In this document: positions 19,176 through 26,359 of the stretch, in pieces | Layout: each line of letters begins with the position of its first letter | Numbering within the stretch: position 1 is the stretch's first letter | Origin: Thermus thermamylovorans | GTDB taxonomy: Bacteria > Deinococcota > Deinococci > Deinococcales > Thermaceae | DNA: 64,000 nt | NCBI RefSeq assembly: GCF_004307015.1 | Contig: NZ_SIJL01000005.1 | Location: 1-64,000, forward strand | Direction: 5' to 3' | The notes under the pieces: model-generated | Databases searched by the model: none | Told to the model about the DNA's origin: nothing | What the model saw: only the letters and a program-made list of their open reading frames with translations | Translations under genes and position numbers: made by a program

Positions 19176-21807
19176 GGTCGTCCTCCTTCTTAGGCTCCTT
19201 AAGCCGGGGGTTGGGGTTCTTCAAGTGGGCCAGGTAGGTGGTGCGGGGCCAGGTGTTGGCCTCGGGCAGGAGGGTGTAGTGCCGCCCCTCCTGCCGGTGG
19301 GCCTGGATAGGGTCCTCGGGGTCCAGGAGGTCCCCGAAGTGGATGGCCTTGCCGGGGCAGACCTCCTGGCAGGCGGTCACCACCTCCCCGGTGCGGATCT
19401 TGCGCCCCTCCTGGGCGGCCTGGGCCCGGGTGAGCTCGATGCGCTGCACACAGTAGGTGCACTTCTCCATCACCCCCCGGCTCCTGACCGTCACCTCGGG
19501 GTTCATGAGGAGGGAGAGGGGGCTTTCCTTAGCCCTTCTGGGGTCCCCCTTGCCCACGAAGGCCTCCGCATAGGGAAAGAAGTTAAAGCGCCTCGCCTTG
19601 TAGGGGCAGTTGGCGGAGCAGTACTTGGTGCCCACGCAGCGGTTGTAGACCATGAGGTTCAACCCCTCGTCGGAGTGCCCCGTGGCTGCCACCGGGCATA
19701 CCGCTTCGCAAGGGGCCTTCTCGCAGTGCTGGCACATCACCGGCTGGTGGAGCACCCCCTCCTCGGCGAAATAGCGGTCCACGCGGATCCAGTGCATCTC
19801 CCGGCCCTTCCTGACCTCCTCCTTGCCCACGGCGGGGATGTTGTTCTCCACCTGGCAGGCGAGGATGCAAAGGCCGCACCCCAGGCAGCGGCTCAGGTCC
19901 ACGGTCATGGCCCAGGCGTGCTCCCCCACCGGCCAGGGAGGATAGAAGGAAAGGCGCTTTTCCTCCTTGGGCTCCTTTTCCGCCGCCTCGGCCTCGGTGA
20001 GGACCCGGACGGTCTCCACCGCTCCCAGGTAGCCGTGGTACTGGGTGGAGACCAAGGGGTAGTCCCGGCCCGTGGGGATGAGCTCCGCGGGGAAGGCTAC
20101 CCCCTCGGGGTGGAAGAGGTGGGAGAGGGGGGCCACCAGGCTGCCCCGGGGAAGGCCGTGAAGGGGCCAGAGGGGGAGAAGGGCCTCCTTTCCCCCCGCC
20201 CGCACCCGGAGGAGGGGCCGCCTGGGGTCGGCCCGCCGCTCCCGGGCCCGGACCTCCCCCAGGTAGCCCAGGGCCTCCGCCTCCTCCTCCCCCAGGAGGA
20301 GGGCCCCGTCCCAGACCAAGCGGCTCAGGGGCCGGGGGAGCTCCTGTAGGTAGGGGTTTTCCCGGTAGCGGCCGTCGAAGAGGCTGGCGTCAGGGCGCAG
20401 GGTGAGCTCCAGGGGGGCCTCCTCCCGCAAGGGGGGGAGGCGGCCCTCCAGGCCAGGGAGGAGGGCCACCGGCGCTTCCCTGGCCTCCTCCAGGGGCCTG
20501 CCCTCGGCCAGGGCCTGCCGCTCCTCGGGGGAAAGAGCGGGGGGCTCCTCCCCCAAAAGCCCCGCGAGCACCTCCTCCAGGCCCTTACCTCCCCAGAGGG
20601 GCTTGAGGAGGGCCTGAGCGGGCCAAAGCCTTCCTCGGGCGTCCCGGTGTTGGCCGCCCGCCTCCAGGGGATGGGCCAGGGGCAAGCTCCAAGGAACCTC
20701 CCTGGGGTAGAGGGAGAGGAGGGCGGCGAAGGCCTTGCCCTGGAAGGAGGGCAGGGGGCCCTCCGCCGCCCAGACCAGCCGCTCCGCCCCCTCCGCCTCC
20801 AGGAAGGCCCGGGGAGTGGCGACCTGGGCCTCGAGGGGCTCGACGTAGCGCACCGGGGCGCCCAGGGCCAGGTTCACCGCCAGGGCCAGGGCCTGGGCCC
20901 CGGGGGAAAGGTGGAGGCCGGGGAGAACCAGACCGCCCCGGCGGAGGTCGTCCGCCAGGGCGGGGAGGAAGCCCCCGTAGTCAGAGGCCGGGGTCCCCGG
21001 GACCACCCCCAGGACCTGCGCCAGGGCCAGGAGAAAGGCCTCCAGTCCGCTCGGCTTCAGGGCCAGGCGATGGTCGGCCATAGCCCCAAGGAGGGTAGGG
21101 GCGCTCTCCACCGCGTAAATGCGGTTCATGGGGGGCAGGCGCTTGCTGCTCAAAGCAGCCCACCAAAGGTAGCCCGCCGGGTGCTCGTGGAGGTCCACAT
21201 CCAGGAGGAGGACGGCCTCCGCCCGCTCCGGGGCGTACACGGGCCAGGCCCTCCGGCCGAAGGCCAGTTCAGCACCACGGTAAACGTTTTCCAGGCTCCA
21301 GGCCTCGAAGTGGGCCACCCGCAGGTTGGGGTAGCGTTCCTGAGCTCTCTCTAGGAGCCCCTCCAGGCGAGGTGAGGTGATGCGGGGTAGGACCAGGAGG
21401 GTCTCCCCCTCGGCCAAGGCCTGGTGCCAGGCGGCGTAAAACCCCCCCCAGTCCGGCTCCCTACCCCTGCGGGCCGGGTCGTAGAGGGTATAGAGGCCCG
21501 CCAAGGGATAAGGGGCCATGGCCCCCTCCAGAGGGGAGAGGAAAAGGGGGCGTTCCTGATAGGTCCTCACCCGCACCACCTCGGCCAAGCCCGCGTGGGG
21601 AATGGCGGTGACGAACTCCGCCCGACCCCCCTTCACCGCCCGCTCCGGCTGGCGCACGTAAGGCACCCCCTGGCGCCGCACCAGCGGGGTGCAGGCGGCG
21701 AGGGCCCAAAGGCCCATGGCCAAAATCCCCCTGCGGCTTACGGGGCCGAAGGGGAACTCCTCTCGGAAAAGCTCCTTTTCCAGGGCATCCTCAGGACCGC
21801 GTCGCAT
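19165..21807 (-). CDS. actB: alternative complex III iron-sulfur subunit ActB
   Basis: A fused protein of 880 aa. The N-terminus has a twin-arginine motif (SRRGILAMG) followed by LAAC, a Tat lipoprotein-type signal. The first 600 residues resemble a molybdopterin oxidoreductase fold and, as in other ActB proteins, probably carry no cofactor. The C-terminal third is a four-cluster ferredoxin domain with CLGCGLCILAC, CQHCEKAPCEAVCPV, CVGTKYCSANCPYKA and CTYC...CQEVCP motifs. Two ATGs are possible (21813, 21807); 21807 is preferred because GGAGG sits 6 nt before it. Confidence 0.92.
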   Translation of the reverse strand: MRRGPEDALEKELFREEFPFGPVSRRGILAMGLWALAACTPLVRRQGVPYVRQPERAVKGGRAEFVTAIPHAGLAEVVRVRTYQERPLFLSPLEGAMAPYPLAGLYTLYDPARRGREPDWGGFYAAWHQALAEGETLLVLPRITSPRLEGLLERAQERYPNLRVAHFEAWSLENVYRGAELAFGRRAWPVYAPERAEAVLLLDVDLHEHPAGYLWWAALSSKRLPPMNRIYAVESAPTLLGAMADHRLALKPSGLEAFLLALAQVLGVVPGTPASDYGGFLPALADDLRRGGLVLPGLHLSPGAQALALAVNLALGAPVRYVEPLEAQVATPRAFLEAEGAERLVWAAEGPLPSFQGKAFAALLSLYPREVPWSLPLAHPLEAGGQHRDARGRLWPAQALLKPLWGGKGLEEVLAGLLGEEPPALSPEERQALAEGRPLEEAREAPVALLPGLEGRLPPLREEAPLELTLRPDASLFDGRYRENPYLQELPRPLSRLVWDGALLLGEEEAEALGYLGEVRARERRADPRRPLLRVRAGGKEALLPLWPLHGLPRGSLVAPLSHLFHPEGVAFPAELIPTGRDYPLVSTQYHGYLGAVETVRVLTEAEAAEKEPKEEKRLSFYPPWPVGEHAWAMTVDLSRCLGCGLCILACQVENNIPAVGKEEVRKGREMHWIRVDRYFAEEGVLHQPVMCQHCEKAPCEAVCPVAATGHSDEGLNLMVYNRCVGTKYCSANCPYKARRFNFFPYAEAFVGKGDPRRAKESPLSLLMNPEVTVRSRGVMEKCTYCVQRIELTRAQAAQEGRKIRTGEVVTACQEVCPGKAIHFGDLLDPEDPIQAHRQEGRHYTLLPEANTWPRTTYLAHLKNPNPRLKEPKKEDDHGA

Positions 21808-21821
21808 CTCCATCCTCCCCT

Positions 21822-22460
21822 CTAGCGGTGGCAGGTGTTGCAGCCGATCAGGGCCTCGGGCGCGCGCACCTGGTAGGCCTCCACCAGCCTTTGCCCCAGC
21901 TCGGGATCGGGGACGTAGGCCATGTTGAAGACCTGCTCCCGGGGCCTGAGGTAGGGTTCCGGGTTGCGGTGGCAGTCCAGGCAAAACTTCATGGTGAAGG
22001 CCTGGGGCTGGAAGGTGATGGACATCTGGTCCACCCGGCCGTGGCACTCCGCACACCCCACCCCCTTGGCCACGTGGGCCCCGTGGTGGAAATAGACGAA
22101 ATCCGGCAGGTTGATGACCCGGTTCCAGCGCAAGGGCTCCCCCGTTTCCCAGCTCTCCCGCACCGGCGCCAGGTTGGGGCTGTCCGGGCGGATGAAGGCG
22201 TGGCAACTCATGCAGGTCTCCGTAGGGGGAAGGCCCGCGTAGGGGGCGTGCTCCGCGGCGGCGTGGCAGTAGCGACAGGAGATGCCCAAGCCCCCCGCGT
22301 GAAAGGCGTGGTTGAAGGGCACGGGCTGCGGGGGCGGGGGCAGGGTGCGCTGTTCAAAAGCCCCCACCGCCACCCCGGAGAAGACCACCAAAAGGAGAGC
22401 AAGTACCCCCAAGACGGCTCCCCAAAACAGGGATCGCACCCAACGGTTCCGCCTCCTCAT
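21822..22460 (-). CDS. actA: alternative complex III pentahaem cytochrome c ActA
   Basis: Encodes 212 aa with one N-terminal membrane anchor (about 11-33) and five CxxCH motifs: CRYCH, CMSCH, CAECH, CLDCH and CNTCH. This is the defining pentahaem subunit of alternative complex III. It accepts electrons on the outer face of the membrane. ATG 22460 follows AAGGAGGTGGC. It leads the actABCDEF operon; the candidate control region is 22590-22640. Confidence 0.95.
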   Translation of the reverse strand: MRRRNRWVRSLFWGAVLGVLALLLVVFSGVAVGAFEQRTLPPPPQPVPFNHAFHAGGLGISCRYCHAAAEHAPYAGLPPTETCMSCHAFIRPDSPNLAPVRESWETGEPLRWNRVINLPDFVYFHHGAHVAKGVGCAECHGRVDQMSITFQPQAFTMKFCLDCHRNPEPYLRPREQVFNMAYVPDPELGQRLVEAYQVRAPEALIGCNTCHR

Positions 22461-22609
22461 GCCACCTCCTTGTCCCCGGGGGCCGAGGCTTGCGGACAGG
22501 GAACCGGTGGGTCGGCGGAGGTCTTAGGGGGGCTTCCCAAGCTAACCGGCCATGCCCGCGCCTACCCCTTAGCCAGGGCGTTTCATGGGTACACTACCGG
22601 AAGAGCCAA

Positions 22610-22623
22610 GGGACAAATGTCCC
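22610..22623. promoter_or_regulatory. inverted repeat GGGACA-AA-TGTCCC
   Basis: A perfect 6-bp inverted repeat with a 2-nt spacer between the act operon and tRNA-Leu. It sits 13 nt upstream of the tRNA-Leu -35, and about 14 nt upstream of a weak act -10 candidate TAGTGT (minus strand, 22591-22596), where it would overlap the -35. A regulator site is inferred. Confidence 0.4.
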
Positions 22624-22636
22624 AAAGCGGGCGGCC

Positions 22637-22664
22637 TTGACAGGGAAGGGGGTTCTGCTAAACT
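22637..22664 (+). promoter_or_regulatory. tRNA-Leu promoter
   Basis: A perfect -35 TTGACA (22637-22642), 16-nt spacer, and -10 TAAACT (22659-22664). The start would be about 18 nt before the mature tRNA. The GC-rich GCGCGCGGGGCGCGC between them may act as a discriminator or a 5' hairpin. Confidence 0.75.
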
Positions 22665-22688
22665 AAGCTCTGCGCGCGGGGCGCGCCT

Positions 22689-22775
22689 GCCGGGATGGTG
22701 GAACTGGTAGACACGCCATCTTGAGGGGGTGGTGCCCGCAAGGGCGTGCGGGTTCAAGTCCCGCTCCCGGCACCA
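22689..22775 (+). tRNA. tRNA-Leu (GAG)
   Basis: A type II tRNA of 87 nt including encoded CCA. The acceptor stem is GCCGGGA/TCCCGGC, the anticodon stem is CCATC/GGTGG with loop TTGAGGG giving anticodon GAG, and the T-arm is GCGGGTTCAAGTCCCGC. The long variable arm (GCCCGCAAGGGCG region) is as expected for tRNA-Leu. It reads CUC and CUU codons. Confidence 0.95.
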
Positions 22776-22805
22776 AAGGAGGCCCGTCTGGGCCTTCTTC
22801 CCTTT

Positions 22806-23243
22806 ATGCGGCTGCTCTTAGCGCGCACCCTAGGGGATCTGGAAGACACCCGGGCCCTGGCCCGGGAGGTCCTGTCCCTTTTGCCCCTGGGGGCGAGGGT
22901 GGCCCTCCAGGGCCCCTTGGGGGCAGGCAAGACCACCTTCGTCCGCTTCCTGGCGGAGGCCCTGGGCTTCCGGGGGCGGGTGACGAGCCCCAGCTACACC
23001 CTGATCCACACCTACCCTACCCCGGAAGGTCCCCTGGTGCACGCCGACCTCTACCGCCTGCAGGACCCCAAAGCTCTCCTGCCCCAGCTCTTCGCCGCCC
23101 AGGAAGAGGCCCGGCTCCTCCTGGTGGAATGGGGGGACCCGGAGACCCTGGAGGCCAGCTTCCTCCTGCGCCTCATCCCCCAAGGGGAGGCGCGGCGGGC
23201 GGAGCTATGGCAGGTCGGCCCCGGCCAGGAGGAGGGCGTCTAG
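22806..23243 (+). CDS. tsaE: tRNA threonylcarbamoyladenosine biosynthesis ATPase
   Basis: A P-loop ATPase needed with TsaB and TsaD for the t6A37 modification of tRNA. Encodes 145 aa; Walker A GPLGAGKTTF at 36-45, followed by VTSPSYTLIHTYP and VHADLYRL, all typical TsaE segments. ATG 22806 is chosen since earlier in-frame starts lie inside tRNA-Leu. The 3' end overlaps the convergent TlpA-like gene by 39 nt. Position after a tRNA gene is probably chance. Confidence 0.92.
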   Translation: MRLLLARTLGDLEDTRALAREVLSLLPLGARVALQGPLGAGKTTFVRFLAEALGFRGRVTSPSYTLIHTYPTPEGPLVHADLYRLQDPKALLPQLFAAQEEARLLLVEWGDPETLEASFLLRLIPQGEARRAELWQVGPGQEEGV

Positions 23244-23690
23244 GAGAGCCTCCCGTCCGGCCCGGCCCGCGAAGAGGGCCACCACTTTGCCCTCGGCGTC
23301 CACCACGAAGGTCCAGGGGTGGCCTAGGACCCGGAAGCGGGCGGCCACCTGCTGGGGCCGGTCCCGGTCGGAAGCCAGGAGGGGCAGGAAGCGGGGGTAG
23401 GCGCGCATGTAGTCTAGGACCACCTCCCGCGTGTCCCGGGGCTCGGCGCTGATCACGTAAAAGGGGATCCCCGTTTCCTCGGCAATGCGGTGCAGCCCAG
23501 GAAACTCCTCCCGGCACACAGGGCACCAGCTGGCCCAGAAAACGATGACCGCGGGCTTGCGCATGGAGGCCGCGGTCACGGTGCGGCCCTGGGGGTCCAG
23601 GAGGGCGAAGTCGGGGATGGCCTGCCCGGGTTGGAGGGCAAAGGCCAGGCCCAACAGGAGGACCAGGGGCAGGAGGCTCCATTTGCCCAT
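23205..23690 (-). CDS. TlpA/ResA-type exported thioredoxin
   Basis: Encodes 161 aa with an N-terminal signal peptide (KWSLLPLVLLLGLAFALQ) and a thioredoxin fold bearing WCPVC in WASWCPVCREEFPGL. The cis-Pro region reads LGHPWTFVVD. It likely reduces disulfides outside the membrane, as in cytochrome c maturation, which would suit the nearby act cytochromes; that link is inference. ATG 23690. Confidence 0.85.
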   Translation of the reverse strand: MGKWSLLPLVLLLGLAFALQPGQAIPDFALLDPQGRTVTAASMRKPAVIVFWASWCPVCREEFPGLHRIAEETGIPFYVISAEPRDTREVVLDYMRAYPRFLPLLASDRDRPQQVAARFRVLGHPWTFVVDAEGKVVALFAGRAGREALLDALLLAGADLP

Positions 23691-23733
23691 GGCTCCATTT
23701 TCTACCCTGCCGGGGAGGGGTATGTAAACCCCC

Positions 23734-24234
23734 TCACCTTGGCCGCTTAAGCCGCTTCAGATCGTGGTCGGGCCAGAGGCCGTCAGCCGCCAGGTGGAGC
23801 CACTGGGAGAGGTAGTAGCCCAGGAGGGCGAAGCCCCAGACCTCGGGGGGCCACGGGGGGAGGCGAAGGGAGAAGGGCATCCCCAGGTGGGCCGCCACCC
23901 CTTGGGCCAGGAAGAGGAGCCCCCCGAGGAGGACCGCCAGGTAGCCCAGCCGGGTGAGGGGACCCAGCACCCAGGTGTGGGAGAGCCCCCGGTGGCGGAA
24001 AAGCCAGCCGTAGGGCCGCCAGAGGAGGCCCAAAAGACCCCAGCGGCGCTGGGCCCGTACCCCCCTCTCCGAAAGGTCCAGGTCAGGGGAAAGGAGAAAC
24101 GTCCCCCCCAGGTAGGCCAGGGCGAAGGCCAGGGCCCGGGGCTCCTCCGGCGAGCCCCCATAGGCCAGGTAGGCCGCCGCCGCCCCTCCCAAGGCCGTCA
24201 GGTTGATGGCCTCGTGTACCCGCCCCGAGGGCAT
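23734..24234 (-). CDS. putative metal-binding membrane protein (DUF2227)
   Basis: Encodes 166 aa with three or four hydrophobic segments and clustered His/Asp: MPSGRVHEAIN, PDLDLSERG, FRHRGLSHTWVLGP and HLAADGLWPDHD. This spacing is the DUF2227 pattern, related to membrane-bound metal-dependent hydrolases of the YdjM type. Its substrate is not known. TACCAT ends 6 nt before ATG 24234, a leaderless start. Confidence 0.75.
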   Translation of the reverse strand: MPSGRVHEAINLTALGGAAAAYLAYGGSPEEPRALAFALAYLGGTFLLSPDLDLSERGVRAQRRWGLLGLLWRPYGWLFRHRGLSHTWVLGPLTRLGYLAVLLGGLLFLAQGVAAHLGMPFSLRLPPWPPEVWGFALLGYYLSQWLHLAADGLWPDHDLKRLKRPR

Positions 24235-24240
24235 ACTCCC

Positions 24241-24246
24241 ATGGTA
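24241..24246 (-). promoter_or_regulatory. -10 box of the DUF2227 gene
   Basis: Minus-strand TACCAT, 6 nt before the ATG at 24234. It lies 4 nt beyond the stop of the upstream gene, so this gene can be transcribed independently. Confidence 0.5.
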
Positions 24247-24250
24247 TGCC

Positions 24251-24964
24251 CTAAAGGGCCGGCAGGGGAAAGCGCTCTCCAGCCGAGAGAACGTCCACCT
24301 TGAGCCCCTTCACCCCCCGGCCGGTCAACTCGGCGCCGCCGGCGTCCACCAGGGTGACCTCCCCGGCCCACACCTCCCCCAGGCCCCGGAGGAGGCGGAG
24401 GGCGGTGTTCTCCAAAAGACCCAGGCCCACCAGGTCGGGGTTGTCCGCCACCAGGCGGGAGAGGGCCCAAAAGCGCCCCCGCTCCTCCACCCGGGGCAAA
24501 AGGGCCAGCCCCCGGAGGAGGGCGAGGCCCAAGGCGGCCCGCACCTCCCCCTCCAGGGAGTAGAAGGCGGCCTCCCCCAAAAGGCCCGCCGCCTCCCCCA
24601 AAGCCACCACCCCACCCCCCTGGCGGTGGACTTCCAGGAGGGCTTGGAGCACCAGGCTGCCCCGGATGAGGTCCAAAAACTCTCGCAGGCCCTCGGCAGC
24701 CAGAAGGACCAGGGGGCTTCCCACCACGGCCTGGGCCACCCCCGGGTCAAAGGCCTCCTCCCGCCGCCTGAGGTAGAGCACCCGGCCCCGCCTTAGGCCC
24801 AGGCTGCGGTAGGCCAGCCGCCAGGCTTCCGCCAGGTCCCTGAGGGGGTAGGGCACCAGAAAGAGGGCCTCTCCCCGCGCCTCCTCCAGGAGCCTGGCCT
24901 CCACCGGGCGCAAGGCCCCCCGCAGGGGGTCGGCGGTGAGCAAGGCGAAAAAGCCCTGGCGCAT
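24251..24964 (-). CDS. cyanophycinase-like (peptidase S51 fold) protein, probably without the catalytic Ser
   Basis: Encodes 237 aa. The C-terminal segment ALLRGLALLPRVEERGRFWA ... NPDLVGLGLLENTALRL parallels cyanophycinase sequences (LLP...HF..RGR...; GIGIDENTA). The nucleophile elbow expected as GGTSAGA reads GGGVVALGEAAGLLG, with no Ser at that place, and several acidic residues near it are absent. A non-peptidase role is therefore likely. ATG 24964 follows AGGAGGT. An inverted repeat covers its start. The family assignment is mine by motif reading only. Confidence 0.55.
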   Translation of the reverse strand: MRQGFFALLTADPLRGALRPVEARLLEEARGEALFLVPYPLRDLAEAWRLAYRSLGLRRGRVLYLRRREEAFDPGVAQAVVGSPLVLLAAEGLREFLDLIRGSLVLQALLEVHRQGGGVVALGEAAGLLGEAAFYSLEGEVRAALGLALLRGLALLPRVEERGRFWALSRLVADNPDLVGLGLLENTALRLLRGLGEVWAGEVTLVDAGGAELTGRGVKGLKVDVLSAGERFPLPAL

Positions 24965-24990
24965 ACCCTACCTCCTATGCCCTTAGGGTA
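24964..24990. promoter_or_regulatory. inverted repeat TACCCTA-N13-TAGGGTA
   Basis: Perfect 7-bp arms over the ribosome-binding site of the S51-like gene and about 35 nt before the TetR -10. The place and symmetry suit a TetR autoregulatory operator acting on both genes, but the protein-site link is inferred. Confidence 0.4.
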
Positions 24991-25024
24991 GCGCGCTCCT
25001 CATGAAAGGAAAAGGGCGGTGTGG

Positions 25025-25030
25025 TAAAGT
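25025..25030 (+). promoter_or_regulatory. -10 box of the tetR gene
   Basis: TAAAGT with a 7-nt gap to GTG 25038. This supports the GTG start and a leaderless transcript. Confidence 0.5.
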
Positions 25031-25037
25031 TAAAGGC

Positions 25038-25607
25038 GTGGCCGCGATGGTATCCCCCCCGGGGGCGCTCGCCAAGGACAAGAAAAGGGCCATCCTCGAG
25101 GCCACCCTGGCGATCCTTCGGGAGGAGGGGCTTTCCGGGCTCAAGATGGAGGAGGTGGCCCGGCGGGCAGAGGTGGGCAAGGGCACCATCTACCTGTACT
25201 TCCGCGACAAGAAGGACCTTCTGAAGTGCCTGGTGGAGGAAAGGACTTGGGCCTTCTACCGGGAGGTGGAGGGGATCGTGCGCCTGCGGGCGCCTTTTTT
25301 TACGCGCTTGGAAGCCCTCCTGCAAAAACGCCTGGCCTGGATCGCGGAATGGCGGGGCCTCTGGGCGGCCGTGGCCCGGGAAGCCGCGGACGACCCCCTG
25401 CCCTGGCTCCAGGGGCTGCACCAGCACTACCTGGACCTGTTGGAGGAACTCATCCAAAGCGGCCAGGCCGAAGGGGCCGTGCGTCCCGGGCTTCACCCCC
25501 GGGCCACGGCCCACGTGATCGCGGCTTTGGGCTGTACCCCCCAGCTGGAGGTGGAAGCCTACTTGGAGCACCTGATGGAGGTGCTCCGGAAAGGAGTCGC
25601 GCCGTGA
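25038..25607 (+). CDS. TetR family transcriptional regulator
   Basis: Encodes 189 aa. The N-terminal helix-turn-helix (about 13-60: RAILEATLAILREEGLSGLK, VARRAEVGKGTIYLYFRDK) is a clear TetR domain. The C-terminal ligand domain is too variable to assign. GTG 25038 is chosen for its TAAAGT box; ATG 25002 would add a low-complexity stretch. The stop overlaps the carD GTG start (GTGA), so the two regulators are translationally coupled, an uncommon pairing. Candidate operator is the repeat at 24964-24990. Confidence 0.88.
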   Translation: MAAMVSPPGALAKDKKRAILEATLAILREEGLSGLKMEEVARRAEVGKGTIYLYFRDKKDLLKCLVEERTWAFYREVEGIVRLRAPFFTRLEALLQKRLAWIAEWRGLWAAVAREAADDPLPWLQGLHQHYLDLLEELIQSGQAEGAVRPGLHPRATAHVIAALGCTPQLEVEAYLEHLMEVLRKGVAP

Positions 25608-26098
25608 AAGAGTTCCGTCCCGGCGACAAGGTGGTCTTGCCCCCCTACGGGGTCGGCGTGGTGGCGGGCATCGCCCAGCGCAGCGTGAGCGGCATTAGCC
25701 GGGCCTACTACCAGGTAGACTTCCCCGGCTCCCGCTCCAAGGCCTACGTCCCCGTGGAAGCTCCCCAGAGCGTGGGCATGCGCAAAGCCCTGGCCCCGGA
25801 GGAGGTGCCCGTCATCCTGGACCTCCTGAAGAATGGGCGCATGCCCCTCCCCAAGCAGTGGGCCGCCCGGCACCGCAAGACCAGCGAGATCCTGGCGGAC
25901 GGAAACCCCTACCGTATCGCCCAGATGGCGGGACAGCTCAGGGCCTGGGAACTGGAGCGGGGCCTGCCCGACCTGGACCGGCAGGCCCTGAGGCGGGCCC
26001 TCTACCTCCTGGCCGAGGAGGTCTCCCAGACCCTGGAGATCACGGCGCAGGAGGCCAGGCGCCTCTTCGAGGAAGCCTGGGGGGAGGAACTGAACTGA
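25604..26098 (+). CDS. carD: CarD family RNA polymerase-binding regulator
   Basis: Encodes 164 aa, the length of T. thermophilus CarD. The N-terminal RNAP-interaction domain (about 1-65: FRPGDKVVLPPYGVGVVAGI, YYQVDFPGSRSKAYVPV) resembles the TRCF interaction domain and binds the beta subunit; the C-terminal helical part (about 66-160) contacts the upstream edge of the promoter bubble and includes the W residue region KQWAARHRKT. CarD stabilises open complexes, especially at promoters with weak -10 flanks. GTG 25604 overlaps the tetR stop. Confidence 0.93.
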   Translation: MKEFRPGDKVVLPPYGVGVVAGIAQRSVSGISRAYYQVDFPGSRSKAYVPVEAPQSVGMRKALAPEEVPVILDLLKNGRMPLPKQWAARHRKTSEILADGNPYRIAQMAGQLRAWELERGLPDLDRQALRRALYLLAEEVSQTLEITAQEARRLFEEAWGEELN

Positions 26099-26359
26099 GG
26101 GCTCTAGGAAGCCTTCCCCACCGCCAGGGATGCAAGGCCAGGGCAGGCCTTCCGGGGGAGCCGGGCCTGCCTGCCGGGAACCTCCCCCCGAGGCGGCCGG
26201 GATGGGGCGGCGTCGCTGGGGCCTCTGGCCTAAGTGCCCCACCGTGGCCTAGGCCACGGCGGGAGCCCCCACAAGGCCACGGGTACGCCTCTTCCCTCCT
26301 CCCCCGATCAGGGCAGCCTTCGTGCACGCCCACTTAGCCCGGGTCTAGACGGGAGGGGA
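26099..26359. other. structured intergenic region after carD
   Basis: No open reading frame is convincing. It holds an AAGGCC / GGCCTT stem-loop near 26138-26155, a larger GGGGGAG / CTCCCCC enclosure, and an 18-bp perfect palindrome CCGTGGCCTAGGCCACGG at 26242-26259 with flanking CCCA/CGGG pairing. The signal recognition particle, tmRNA and RNase P cores were looked for and not found. It may be terminators of two convergent units or an unrecognised structured RNA. Confidence 0.4.

Noticed and set aside
22746-22805. Upstream extension of tsaE
   Set aside because: The extra residues would be encoded within tRNA-Leu; ATG 22806 matches the family start.
26099-26359. Possible SRP RNA, tmRNA or RNase P RNA
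   Set aside because: None of the conserved cores (SRP GGAA-loop region, tRNA-like end, P4 helix motifs) could be found on either strand.
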